DNA of 49,859 nucleotides from an uncultured Bacillota bacterium (GCA_946495675.1 CAMMDQ010000004.1:1-49859), one strand, 5' to 3'; positions 35,437 through 44,198 are shown, counted from the stretch's first letter. Notes: generated by a model not told the origin, from the sequence alone. A program made the numbers and translations.

Positions 35437-35955
35437 ATGAAAAAACCTGTATATATCAGATGCCCTAGATGTGAACTCAATTATATTCAGAAAAAGGACA
35501 AATTCTGCCCGGTTTGCAAGGCTGAAATGGAAGCGAAAAGAGATTATATTGACGATGTAGATTTGGAGCTTTGCCCAATTTGCAAAACAAACTATATTCA
35601 ACCAGACGAAATCATGTGTGCAAGTTGTTTGAAGGAACATCAAAGCGAGGACGGAGAGATTTCAACTGATTGGGAAGATTATATGGTTCGGGATGACGAA
35701 GAAGACATCATGACAGCAGAAGATGAAACGGGAGAAATGGCTTCAGTTACTGACATTACAAAATCATCACTGCTTGACGATGATGATATTTCGCCTGACA
35801 TTCCATTTGATGATGAAGATCTTTCCTTTGATGAAGCGTTTGATGATGAAGAAGAAACTTCTGAATCAGATGACGATTTTGACGAAGATTATGATGATTT
35901 TGACGAAGATGACGACTTTGATGAAGATGATGAACTTGATGATGACGATGAATAA
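35437..35955 (+). CDS. Zinc-ribbon protein with Asp/Glu-rich tail
   Basis: This 172-residue protein has four CxxC knuckles (CPRC, CPVC, CPIC, CASC) in the first 70 residues, giving two zinc ribbons. From about residue 82 on it is acidic, and 29 of the last 38 residues are Asp or Glu. There is no membrane segment. The acidic tail recalls the RNA polymerase delta subunit, but the N-terminal delta domain is absent. It could compete with nucleic acid for a basic surface. The start has a strong AAAGGAG site. Confidence 0.8.
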   Translation: MKKPVYIRCPRCELNYIQKKDKFCPVCKAEMEAKRDYIDDVDLELCPICKTNYIQPDEIMCASCLKEHQSEDGEISTDWEDYMVRDDEEDIMTAEDETGEMASVTDITKSSLLDDDDISPDIPFDDEDLSFDEAFDDEEETSESDDDFDEDYDDFDEDDDFDEDDELDDDDE

Positions 35956-35960
35956 AGAAT

Positions 35961-35995
35961 AAAAAAAAGACTTCTGATTGAAGTCTTTTTTATTT
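35961..35995. terminator. Bidirectional terminator between the zinc-ribbon and surface protein genes
   Basis: AAAAAGACTTC and GAAGTCTTTTT form an 11 bp stem with a TGATT loop and T runs on both strands. Confidence 0.88.
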
Positions 35996-38900
35996 ATTTT
36001 TGTTCTAAATCAGTTTTTTGATTTTCTTTTCGCTGTTGTGCGTTCAACTTGCGTTCTTGTTTGAGTCTATATTCTTCTTCCTGCATGACATCTTTTTCTA
36101 TTTCAATCAAATGATCAGGGGAAGATACTGCTGCTATTTGTTCGTCAATTATTGCAAGTTTCTCTTCCAATTTTTTCATTGAAGAGGCGTAAGACTTAAA
36201 TTCTTTTTCAATTTCTTTGGTTATTTTCCCTTTATTTGCCGCTCTTGATTCTTGAACGAAGAATTTGTGTTGTTCTTCAAGAGTTGTCTTTTCATTTTGA
36301 AGCGATTTTTTGCTTTCGAACAAATCGTTTAATTGCTCATCTCTGCGGCGTTTAGCCTCGTTTGCGACTAGATCCAAATCAATGGAGATTTTTCGATCAT
36401 AACCAGATTTCTCAAGTTTTGGTTTTCTCTTGATTTTGATTTTCTTAAGAAGCACTGCCACAACAGCCACTATGATTGCAAGAGTCATAATGATTGAGCC
36501 AATCAAAAGCCAAGGATCAACTGAATTTGAAGGTGTTGTTGTGTCGCCAGAATCTGAAGAACCATCATCTTCCGTGTTATCATCGCTATCGCTTGAAATA
36601 TAGTTGCTTTGGAAGACTTTTTCTTGATAATCTGGATTAATTGTTGCACTATTAAATTCTATCTGTGAAGACTCTGTAATATCAATGTTTGTAAGAACTG
36701 CAGTGCCAAGAGTTTCCATGCTGTCAGAAGTTAAAGAGAAAACAATTTCTGCTGTTGCTGCTGACGAACTGTTCAAATAAATTGTGAAAGAATCAAGTTT
36801 GTCAGAAGTTAAATTGCTTATCACTTCAAAACCATCAATGCTGATTGATACTCCATAATTATATTCTTTTTCATCATCAAGTTCTTCTTTGTCAGGCAGG
36901 AAAGTTTGAAGATCAAAAGTCAGTTTATAATAAGTTGAGCTTGAAAGGGTGATAGGAAAGACTGAACGCAAAGTTGCGGTGCTTGGTCTTCTTGTTGTGA
37001 TCACCAAAAGGTTTTTGTCATTTTCTACTGCGTAAATATTGTTTTTGCCATTTACTAGAGCCCCAACCGCATATTGAGAGTCTGTCAAGCTGCCACCATC
37101 TAATGCTTGGTCAACTGAAAACTGATAAGCTGTTGTTGTTGATGAGGTGTAAGCATCTCCCGTCAACTTATCGCTTTCAAACGAAAGATAATAATCAGAG
37201 AAATCATTTTTGTTTGATGCTGTCTGATACTCAGTGCTTGAACTTGTGCTTAAGAGCAGGTTGTCAATATACACTGTGCCAACTTCTCTGCTCTCTTCTG
37301 TTCCAAACGAAATCTTGACTGTAACAGAGCTGCTTATTGTTTCTGCTGTATGGAAAACAACTTCAAATTTGCTCCAATGGTCAGCACTTTCAATTCCGTC
37401 TTGTTCAAACAAAACTATGCCATTTTCGTCAACAATTTCCACTGATATGCTAGCCAAATTGGCCGATGTTCTTGATTGAGTGTAAAAGTCAAATGAAATT
37501 TTCTGGTAAGAATTTGCTGCAAGTGTCAGAGTTGGGGAGGTCAATGACTGATAGGAGTATGAGCTGTTGTGCATCATATAAACATTGTTTGTCTGAGCTG
37601 AAGATGCTGGCTTCCCAGGGTAGAAAGTTGCCCAATCATAATCAGAATACATCTGTTCAAACATCTGTTGATTGTATAGGTAAATCACACCTGCAGTATT
37701 ATATCTTTCATCAGCTATTTCACTAGTATATTTGTCTGCTGCCACAGGATAACCTTTTTGTGCGGCTTGAGTTGAATTGAAATAAGAGTTGTTTTCATTT
37801 TCTGTTGTGTAAGAAGAAAGTTCGTATTTATTTGACGCATTGTTGTATTCTTCATAACTTGCAGATGTAATCTTTATGTTGTCAACGACCACGCATCCTT
37901 TGGCTGCAGTGCTTGAATCGCCTAATGAAAGCACCACATTAAAAGATGATTTGTAAAGAGAATGACCTTTAACATACAGCTCTACAGTTTGATAATTGTT
38001 GGTAAAGTTGTTTGTTGTGTTGCTGGTTATGCCTGATGTTTGACCGCTTTGCAAGCTATAGCTGCTGTTTTCAAGAGTAGGGTAATATGCATATATTCCT
38101 TGATAGCCGTCGTCTGTTTTGCCGACCTCAGCAATCCCCAAAGTAAATCTTCCGCTTTCAATTGATGCAACTTTGACAGATGCAGAAATTTTATAGATTT
38201 GATGAGGATTTATGTCAATAGCTTTTGACTGAACGCTTACATAACCAGAATCTGCATTTTTGTCAGTGTATAAAACCAAAGCTTGAGTGTTTTGTTTATC
38301 ATCTAAAATGTCATAAGAAAGATCCATTCCGATATAGTCATAACCTGTTTGCGTTTTAAAATTGGAGGTTGGATCTTGCAATCTCATCACGCGAGCGTGA
38401 CCGCTTTGTGACTGCTTCACATCCCAAGCAGGTGAAATGGTGTTTGAAGAAGTGATTTCATTTTCAAAATCAAAATTGTAACTTTCATCAACAATATTTT
38501 CATCAGCATCCAACAAAGTGGTAACCAAAAATTTTGTTTCTGGGTTTGTCAAATCGCTGTAATTATCACTTGAGTAGCCAGCAATCATTGCAGAGCTCAT
38601 GAAGGCATTTGCTGAATATTGTGTGAGCGACACTTCATCAAAGAACACGACACCACTGCTATATTCGCCCGAATTTGTCCCAAGATAAAAATCTAAGGTG
38701 ACAGTTTGCTCTTCATCACCAGTTGCAACAAAGATTTGATAAGATTGCCACTGAGAATTTGTCAAACGTTCATAGCCAATTTTCAAAGAGTTGTCCTCTT
38801 CATCAACGATGCCTGTCAAATAGGCAGATGCAAACACAAAGTCATCGCCATTCAAATCTGTTTTTACTGCAAAAGAAAAGCTGTAATAAGAATTTGGACT

Positions 38901-39389
38901 CAATGTGATTTCTGAAGATCGAAAACCTTTATTTGCTAAGTTATTGTTTGATGTTGAATCTGGTGTCTTGGAATTTATCATTAAAATTCTGCTGTCATCA
39001 CCAAGCTCAGCAAGTGGATTTCTGTCAAGGCAATAATAATCTTCTTGATAGTGTGAAAAAGTGGAGTTTTGCCCATCGCCTTCACTTGACGAGCCTCTGC
39101 CAACATCAATAATCATTCCGTTTGCATTGCTGTCTGCATTGATGGCTTGCCAATTTCCAACAGCGCCATCATCATCGTCATCATATGGTGTTGAGCCGTC
39201 TTCAAAAGAAGGGTTTGTGATGTTGTCAGAGATGTCAACTCTGTATGAAGAGATATAAGAATTTGTTGTTTCATCCTCTGCTTTAGCAAACTTAAAAGCT
39301 CCCAGTCCCAAGGTCATGGAAAGGGGAATCATTGCTGCAGCGGAAAGAGATAAAGTAAGTTTGGATTTTTTAGTCTTTTTTCTGATCAT
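35994..39389 (-). CDS. Large surface protein with carbohydrate-binding-like repeats and cytoplasmic tail
   Basis: This 1131-residue protein starts with a signal peptide (cleavage probably after AKA at 35-37). Four roughly 200-residue beta-rich modules follow. Each ends in a similar line such as VVFFDEVSLTQYSANAF, CVVVDNIKITSASYEEYNNA, VYIDNLLLSTSSSTEYQTA or AVLTNIDITESSQIEFNSA. That is the pattern of CBM4/9-like galactose-binding folds. A Ser/Asp linker, a membrane segment (about 956-981) and a 150-residue charged coiled-coil tail inside the cell complete it. No enzyme domain is visible. It probably binds glycans or cell wall and signals or anchors inward; that is inference. The ribosome site is AAAGGTG. 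Confidence 0.8.
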   Translation of the reverse strand: MIRKKTKKSKLTLSLSAAAMIPLSMTLGLGAFKFAKAEDETTNSYISSYRVDISDNITNPSFEDGSTPYDDDDDGAVGNWQAINADSNANGMIIDVGRGSSSEGDGQNSTFSHYQEDYYCLDRNPLAELGDDSRILMINSKTPDSTSNNNLANKGFRSSEITLSPNSYYSFSFAVKTDLNGDDFVFASAYLTGIVDEEDNSLKIGYERLTNSQWQSYQIFVATGDEEQTVTLDFYLGTNSGEYSSGVVFFDEVSLTQYSANAFMSSAMIAGYSSDNYSDLTNPETKFLVTTLLDADENIVDESYNFDFENEITSSNTISPAWDVKQSQSGHARVMRLQDPTSNFKTQTGYDYIGMDLSYDILDDKQNTQALVLYTDKNADSGYVSVQSKAIDINPHQIYKISASVKVASIESGRFTLGIAEVGKTDDGYQGIYAYYPTLENSSYSLQSGQTSGITSNTTNNFTNNYQTVELYVKGHSLYKSSFNVVLSLGDSSTAAKGCVVVDNIKITSASYEEYNNASNKYELSSYTTENENNSYFNSTQAAQKGYPVAADKYTSEIADERYNTAGVIYLYNQQMFEQMYSDYDWATFYPGKPASSAQTNNVYMMHNSSYSYQSLTSPTLTLAANSYQKISFDFYTQSRTSANLASISVEIVDENGIVLFEQDGIESADHWSKFEVVFHTAETISSSVTVKISFGTEESREVGTVYIDNLLLSTSSSTEYQTASNKNDFSDYYLSFESDKLTGDAYTSSTTTAYQFSVDQALDGGSLTDSQYAVGALVNGKNNIYAVENDKNLLVITTRRPSTATLRSVFPITLSSSTYYKLTFDLQTFLPDKEELDDEKEYNYGVSISIDGFEVISNLTSDKLDSFTIYLNSSSAATAEIVFSLTSDSMETLGTAVLTNIDITESSQIEFNSATINPDYQEKVFQSNYISSDSDDNTEDDGSSDSGDTTTPSNSVDPWLLIGSIIMTLAIIVAVVAVLLKKIKIKRKPKLEKSGYDRKISIDLDLVANEAKRRRDEQLNDLFESKKSLQNEKTTLEEQHKFFVQESRAANKGKITKEIEKEFKSYASSMKKLEEKLAIIDEQIAAVSSPDHLIEIEKDVMQEEEYRLKQERKLNAQQRKENQKTDLEQK

Positions 39390-39500
39390 AATTGCACCTT
39401 TTTGTAATTGAAATTGTTTATATACAAAATCACTAGAATATTATAATATATTTATTGCCACAAATCAAATAATTTTTGCAAAAATATCAATAATAAATTT

Positions 39501-39917
39501 ATGAAATCGAAACAGCGAAGCTATGTCAATAATTGTTCAAATGACAATGTTGAAAGTCTTGAAAAAAAACAGATTTTTATTTTGATTTGCAGTGGGGCTT
39601 TGATCGGGCTGTTAAATGGTTTTTTTGGTGGTGGAGGTGGAATGGTTTGCGTTCCGCTGCTTGAAAAAGTTTTGCATCTTTCAAGCAAAGAATCTCATGC
39701 CACAGCTATTTCGGTTATCTTTCCTTTAAGTTTTGTCTCAGCTTGCATATATGTTTTCAACAATGCAATTTCTTCATTGCCATTGCTGACTGTCGCTCTA
39801 GGTTCGGTCTCTGGTGGAATAGTTGGAGCATATGTGTTGAAATTTATGCCGCCAAAGGCAATAAGATTAATCTTTGCAATCATCATGATAGTTGGCGGAG
39901 TAAGGATGATTATATGA
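39501..39917 (+). CDS. TauE/SafE-type half transporter, first subunit
   Basis: This 138-residue membrane protein has four predicted segments and the TSUP-family glycine-rich LLNGFFGGGGGMVCVPLL motif after a hydrophilic start. Full TauE/SafE (DUF81) permeases have about 250 residues made of two such halves. Here the first half is a separate gene ending in the ATGA overlap with the second. They probably assemble as a heterodimer that exports sulfur-containing or organic anions. No clear ribosome site is seen. Confidence 0.82.
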   Translation: MKSKQRSYVNNCSNDNVESLEKKQIFILICSGALIGLLNGFFGGGGGMVCVPLLEKVLHLSSKESHATAISVIFPLSFVSACIYVFNNAISSLPLLTVALGSVSGGIVGAYVLKFMPPKAIRLIFAIIMIVGGVRMII

Positions 39918-40294
39918 CAACGCTGATTTATATTCTTTTCGGTTTTTTGTCGGGAATACTGGGTGGTTTGGGAATGGGAGGCGGCACCATTCTCATCCCA
40001 TTATTGACAATTTTTGTTGATTTAGACCAAAAAATGAGCCAAGGCATAAACTTGATAGCTTTTTTAATTATGGCTTTGTTTTCATTGATCATTCATTACA
40101 AAAATGGTTTTATCAAAACAAGAGGGATTATATATATCATTTTAAGTGGTTTGTTTTTTTCTTTGCTGGGGGCATTTGCAGCAAATGTCATACCATCAAG
40201 AATTCTGCGTGTTTGTTTTGGTATTTTTTTGATTATTCTTTCTTTTGAGCAAATCTTTAAGATTTTCAAGAAAAACAAAACGAAAGAAAGATAA
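39914..40294 (+). CDS. TauE/SafE-type half transporter, second subunit
   Basis: This 126-residue membrane protein has four segments and the matching glycine motif FLSGILGGLGMGGGTILIPLL near the start. Together with the preceding gene it has the content of one full TSUP permease. The two frames overlap by four bases and both halves start with a natural N-terminus. This suggests a real split rather than a frameshift error. Confidence 0.82.
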   Translation: MTTLIYILFGFLSGILGGLGMGGGTILIPLLTIFVDLDQKMSQGINLIAFLIMALFSLIIHYKNGFIKTRGIIYIILSGLFFSLLGAFAANVIPSRILRVCFGIFLIILSFEQIFKIFKKNKTKER

Positions 40295-40313
40295 CTTTTA
40301 TTACAAAATTTAG

Positions 40314-40342
40314 TTTACTTTCTTGACCAAATATGCTAAAAT
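40314..40342 (+). promoter_or_regulatory. Promoter of the ferredoxin-led operon
   Basis: TTTACT (40314-40319), 17 bp and TAAAAT (40337-40342), with TGC before the -10. Confidence 0.55.
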
Positions 40343-40362
40343 ACAAGCAAACGGAGGACTGT

Positions 40363-40530
40363 ATGGTTAACAAGGAAAAATGCATAGGTTGTAGGACATG
40401 TGTGGCAATTTGTCCTGTGGGGGCAATCAGCTTTGGTAAGGATGGCAAGGCTGAGATTGACAGAAAAAAATGCATTCATTGTGGTGCCTGCCAAGCCAGC
40501 TGTCCTGTTGATGCTATAAAACTTGATTAA
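40363..40530 (+). CDS. 2[4Fe-4S] ferredoxin
   Basis: This 55-residue clostridial-type ferredoxin has two CX2CX2CX3CP clusters at Cys7, 10, 13, 17 and Cys37, 40, 43, 47. It carries low-potential electrons in anaerobic metabolism. The start is set by GGAGG five bases upstream of the ATG at 40363. No redox enzyme is adjacent, and the genes after it look like cell-shape proteins. Confidence 0.93.
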   Translation: MVNKEKCIGCRTCVAICPVGAISFGKDGKAEIDRKKCIHCGACQASCPVDAIKLD

Positions 40531-40541
40531 GTGAGGATAAA

Positions 40542-42038
40542 GTGGAAAAATTAGCGATTTTAGAATTAAACGAAAGTATGTTGAGAGTGTCCATCTATAA
40601 GGTGAGCAATGGACGATTCCAAATGATTCTTGACAAAAATCAACCATTTAATTTGGGAAAAGAAATTTTAACAGAAGAGCTTATCAGACCAAAAACAAGA
40701 GCGGACTTATTAAATGTAATCAAAATTTACAGAAAACTTATTGAAAGTTACAAGGTAACAAAAATTGTCGCAGTGGCTTCAAAAATTTTGTTGCAAGCTC
40801 GAAATTATAGGGGATTCATTGATGAGGTCTATAACAATACAGCGATGACAATTCAAATTTTGTCTGATGAAGAATTTTTGAAAATTGTCTACAATTCTGT
40901 CGTAAATTCCATTGACAACTCAAAGGGTTTCTTCTTCTATATCGGTTGTGATTTTACAGGAATTGTCAAGTATAACAGAAGAACTATGCTGTCAAGTCAA
41001 ATTTTACCTTTTGGCATTGATAATGCCAGCAAGGACGAACAGGGCAATGATCGAACTATTGCACAAATTGAAGATTTTGTTGGCAAACAACTTTCTTCTG
41101 TCGAAATTTTAAAAGAAATTGATAGTGAAAGCAATATTGTTGGCTGCGGAAATGCTTTTCTTGCATTTGGCAAAATCGCAAAAAAGATTGCAAGATATTC
41201 TCTTGATATAGATAATAATTTTGAAGTTTCAAGAGATATCATGGAAAAAACATATCAATTTATCAGTGGTATTGAGCTTGAAAAAATCGGAAAGATTAAG
41301 GGCATCAATTTTATCGAAGCGGACAAGGTCATCTGTGCTGTTGCTTTTGTCAAGGCTTTGTATTTGGCTAGTGGTGCAAACTCTATCGCAGTTTCAACGG
41401 CAAGTTTGCGTCATGGTCTTGTTATTCAAAATACCACAGTTCCATCACAGGCACAATTCAGTGATTTATTATCAAATTCTTTGGATAATTTCTATGAATT
41501 TAATAAAAATGAAAATTCAATTAATGAATATGTTTACCAAATGGCTATGATATTGTTTAAGCAACTGAAAGTAATGCACAAGCTGCCGAGATTTTATGTT
41601 AAACCATTGCGTATTGCATCCTTTTTGTATGATTGCGGAAAAGTGATAAATTATGATAATATGGAACGCAACGGATTTGATGTTATTTTAAATGCGGGCA
41701 TCTGTGGCGCATCGCATAAAGAGCTTCTTATTGCAAGCTTTATCTGCCTTTGCCAAGACCTTGACAATCTGTCGCTGAGCGAATGGCTTAAGTATAAGGA
41801 TATTTTAACCGATGAAGATTTGGACGCTGTGCGAAAGCTTGGTGTGATTTTAAGTCTTGCAAGAGCGCTCAATGCTTCACGCAAGCCGATAATAACAGAT
41901 ATAGTTTGCGATATTCTTGGAGATTCAATCATCGTTAAGACCATAACTGAAGGTAATGCTGAATTTGAAATTATGGAAGGCATGAAAGTTGCTTCAACTT
42001 ACAAAAAAGTATTTAAGAAAAGTTTGCAAATCATTTGA
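40542..42038 (+). CDS. Ppx/GppA-like protein with both active sites degenerate
   Basis: This 498-residue protein has the layout of exopolyphosphatase/pppGpp phosphatases: two ASKHA domains, then an HD-like helical domain. The N-terminal phosphate loop reads ELNESMLRV instead of D-x-G-S-N-S. The second reads YIGCDFTG (133-140) instead of D-I-G-G-G-S-T. The HD position is YDCGK (363-367) instead of HD. It is therefore probably inactive and may bind a nucleotide or protein instead. The start is GTG at 40542, 11 bases after the ferredoxin stop, with GAGG upstream. It is almost continuous with the actin-like gene that follows. Confidence 0.75.
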   Translation: MEKLAILELNESMLRVSIYKVSNGRFQMILDKNQPFNLGKEILTEELIRPKTRADLLNVIKIYRKLIESYKVTKIVAVASKILLQARNYRGFIDEVYNNTAMTIQILSDEEFLKIVYNSVVNSIDNSKGFFFYIGCDFTGIVKYNRRTMLSSQILPFGIDNASKDEQGNDRTIAQIEDFVGKQLSSVEILKEIDSESNIVGCGNAFLAFGKIAKKIARYSLDIDNNFEVSRDIMEKTYQFISGIELEKIGKIKGINFIEADKVICAVAFVKALYLASGANSIAVSTASLRHGLVIQNTTVPSQAQFSDLLSNSLDNFYEFNKNENSINEYVYQMAMILFKQLKVMHKLPRFYVKPLRIASFLYDCGKVINYDNMERNGFDVILNAGICGASHKELLIASFICLCQDLDNLSLSEWLKYKDILTDEDLDAVRKLGVILSLARALNASRKPIITDIVCDILGDSIIVKTITEGNAEFEIMEGMKVASTYKKVFKKSLQII

Positions 42039-42049
42039 TTGGAGATGGT

Positions 42050-43051
42050 ATGAAAAAGTATAGGTTTGCTATTGAAATTGGAGGGGCTTACACAAAAATT
42101 TTTGTCAAAGATTTTGGCATTGTTTTATGCGAGCCTACCTTGGTTGCTGCCAAAGCAAATGCCAGTGGCTATGAAATTGTAGCTCTTGGGGCAGAGGCAA
42201 AAAAACTTATAGGAAAAACTAGCGAAAATGTAGAAATTTTTAGTCCTATAATCAATGGTCAAGTGAGCAATTATGAATATTTAAAAGAGCTTATCGACTA
42301 CTTTTTCAATAAAATAGCAATCCGACGCAAAAAAGAAAACATTATCGCTTTGGTAAATTGTGCAATAAACGAGAAGGAAAAAACTAATTTGCGAAATTTG
42401 CTCAATGCCGTTGGTTTTGGAGAAGTAGCTTTGGTGCCAACAGTGATTTGCTCATGTGTTGGTGCGGGAAAAAACATCAGTTCGACAAAAACAAACATGG
42501 TGATAAACATTGGCGGAGCCAACACAGATATTGCCGTTATCAACATGAACAGCATCATCAAAGGAGCAACACTTGGGCTTGGTGGCAAGGCAGTTGATGT
42601 TGCAATTACCAATGCTATCGCATACAATCACGGTATTGTGCTAGGAGTTGGAGTAAGTGAAAATTTGAAGGTCGAAATTGGCTCTCTTTATTCAAATGAT
42701 ACTTTGAATATGGAAGTAACAGGCATCGATGTTGAAAGCAAAATGCCAAAATCTTACATAATCACTTCAAACGACTTGTTGCCCATTCTTGAGCCATTTT
42801 ATGATGAGATTATCAGATCTGCAGATGTAACCATCACTTCACTTGCACCGGAGATTTCAACAGATATAATAAACAATGGGGTGCTGTTTTGTGGCGGAAT
42901 GAGCAATATTACAGGGCTTGACCACTATCTTAAACGAGAATTTCGCTATCCTTTTAAAATTCTTGCTGATGCAGAAAACATTTCAATTTTGGGTGCGGGA
43001 AAGTTGCTCGACGACTCGGAGCTTTTAAATAAAATAATTGAAAATTTTTAA
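42050..43051 (+). CDS. MreB-like bacterial actin
   Basis: This 333-residue actin-fold protein aligns with MreB along its length. Phosphate loop 1 is IEIGGAYTKIFVKDFGIVLCEP, where MreB has D-L-G-T. Phosphate loop 2 is VINIGGANTDIAVI. The adenosine motif is FCGGMSNITGLDHYL, and EIGS and ITSNDL are also conserved. The first-loop Asp to Glu and Thr to Gly changes are unusual and it is clearly diverged from main MreB proteins. MreB filaments guide cell wall synthesis under the membrane. The ATG at 42050 has GGAG at the right distance. MreC and MreD are not adjacent. Confidence 0.85.
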   Translation: MKKYRFAIEIGGAYTKIFVKDFGIVLCEPTLVAAKANASGYEIVALGAEAKKLIGKTSENVEIFSPIINGQVSNYEYLKELIDYFFNKIAIRRKKENIIALVNCAINEKEKTNLRNLLNAVGFGEVALVPTVICSCVGAGKNISSTKTNMVINIGGANTDIAVINMNSIIKGATLGLGGKAVDVAITNAIAYNHGIVLGVGVSENLKVEIGSLYSNDTLNMEVTGIDVESKMPKSYIITSNDLLPILEPFYDEIIRSADVTITSLAPEISTDIINNGVLFCGGMSNITGLDHYLKREFRYPFKILADAENISILGAGKLLDDSELLNKIIENF

Positions 43052-43056
43052 ATTAA

Positions 43057-43081
43057 GCATGCAAAAATTGCATGTTTTTTT
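43057..43081 (+). terminator. Terminator after the MreB-like gene
   Basis: CATGCAA and TTGCATG form a 7 bp stem with an AAA loop followed by seven Ts. Confidence 0.8.
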
Positions 43082-43126
43082 ATGCAAAATTTGACAAAAT
43101 GATTGCAAAAAATCAAATTATCTCGT

Positions 43127-43155
43127 TTGCCCTAGCCAACTTGTTGATATACAAT
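43127..43155 (+). promoter_or_regulatory. Promoter of minD
   Basis: TTGCCC (43127-43132), 17 bp and TACAAT (43150-43155), then CAGGAG before the ATG. Confidence 0.55.
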
Positions 43156-43173
43156 ACTTGCAGGAGTAAAAAT

Positions 43174-43965
43174 ATGGCAAGAAAAATCGTTCTTACAAGC
43201 GGGAAGGGTGGTGTTGGAAAAACAACGGTTTGTGCAAATCTTGGCAAAAACCTTGCAAAACTTGGCTTTCGTGTTGTGCTTTTGGATGTCGATATAGGGC
43301 TCAATAATCTTGATGTTGTTATGGGGGTCGAAAATCAAGTTGTTTTCGACATAACTGATGTCATTATGGGCAAATGCAGGGCAAGACAGGCGCTGGTTCA
43401 AGACAAAAAAATTTCTTCGCTTTATGTTATGCCTTCAACTCATGCCTACAACAAGGTTAAAATTCTTGGAGAACACATCAAAAATGTGGTTGATCAGCTT
43501 GACAACAACTTTGATTACATTTTGATTGATTGCCCAGCCGGAGTTGAAGCAGGGTTTCATCGTGCCGTTTTTCCAGCAAATGAAGCCATTATTGTTGTTA
43601 CTCCTCATCTTTCTTCCATTCGGGATGCCGACAAAGTTATAGCGCTGCTTAATGATTATAATATTGCAAGCAAAGGGCTTGTCATAAATCGTATGCGGGG
43701 AGATATGCTTTTGAATGGAGAACTTATGGATATTGACAGCATTGTAAAAGCTTTGGGTATTCCTCTTTTGGGCATTATTCCAGAAGACGATGCAATCGGT
43801 TCAAGTTGTTCGCTTGGCGGACAATGTGCTTCTCTGGAAAGTGCAAGAGCTTTTACATTGCTCAGCGAGAATATACATAATGGCTCGAAAAAGATTTTTG
43901 ATTGCACTTACAAATATCGTGGACTTTTTGGCTATTTTAAAAGGAATTTGAAAAAGAGGGTGTGA
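43174..43965 (+). CDS. minD: Septum site-determining ATPase MinD
   Basis: This 263-residue deviant Walker ATPase helps place the division site. SGKGGVGKTT at 9-18 is the deviant P-loop, followed by LLDVDIGLNNLDVVMG and IDCPAGVE. The C-terminus YRGLFGYFKRNLKKRV fits an amphipathic membrane-targeting helix. The ATG at 43174 has CAGGAG upstream. A longer frame to 43072 is not supported. It overlaps or abuts the MinE-like gene. Confidence 0.94.
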   Translation: MARKIVLTSGKGGVGKTTVCANLGKNLAKLGFRVVLLDVDIGLNNLDVVMGVENQVVFDITDVIMGKCRARQALVQDKKISSLYVMPSTHAYNKVKILGEHIKNVVDQLDNNFDYILIDCPAGVEAGFHRAVFPANEAIIVVTPHLSSIRDADKVIALLNDYNIASKGLVINRMRGDMLLNGELMDIDSIVKALGIPLLGIIPEDDAIGSSCSLGGQCASLESARAFTLLSENIHNGSKKIFDCTYKYRGLFGYFKRNLKKRV

Positions 43966-43967
43966 TT

Positions 43968-44198
43968 ATGGATTATAGAATTTCAAATCGACTTTCTTGC
44001 ATTTTAGAAGGCGACAAAATGTTTGACCCGCAAAGAATTTGCCAAATTTTAGAGAAAGAGCTTGAACCAATAATCAGCAATTTTTTAGAATTGGATGGGC
44101 AAGTAAAAGTAAGATATAAAAAAGAAAATTTGCAAAATATTTTCTTTATTGAGTTTGCCGCTCAAAGAATAAAACCTATCGGATATATTCCCTACTAA
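43968..44198 (+). CDS. Putative MinE-like division site regulator
   Basis: This 76-residue protein directly follows minD. Its position, size and layout fit MinE, which stimulates MinD and keeps division at mid-cell: a short N-terminal segment, then the helix-strand core ILEKELEPIISNFLELDGQVKVRYK and an IEFAAQRI strand. Sequence similarity is weak and I cannot exclude another small MinD partner. The start is taken at ATG 43968 because GAGGG lies upstream. A GTG at 43962 is an alternative. Confidence 0.55.
   Translation: MDYRISNRLSCILEGDKMFDPQRICQILEKELEPIISNFLELDGQVKVRYKKENLQNIFFIEFAAQRIKPIGYIPY

Noticed and set aside
39743..39914. Longer upstream start for the second TauE-like gene
   Set aside because: The upstream part overlaps the first half-transporter in another frame and is not membrane-like. 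The ATG at 39914 gives the normal glycine motif position.
39501..40294. Frameshift in one TauE gene
   Set aside because: Both halves have natural ends and starts with an ATGA overlap like other real gene pairs here.
43072..43173. N-terminal extension of MinD
   Set aside because: It crosses a terminator and a promoter, and the ATG at 43174 has a ribosome site.
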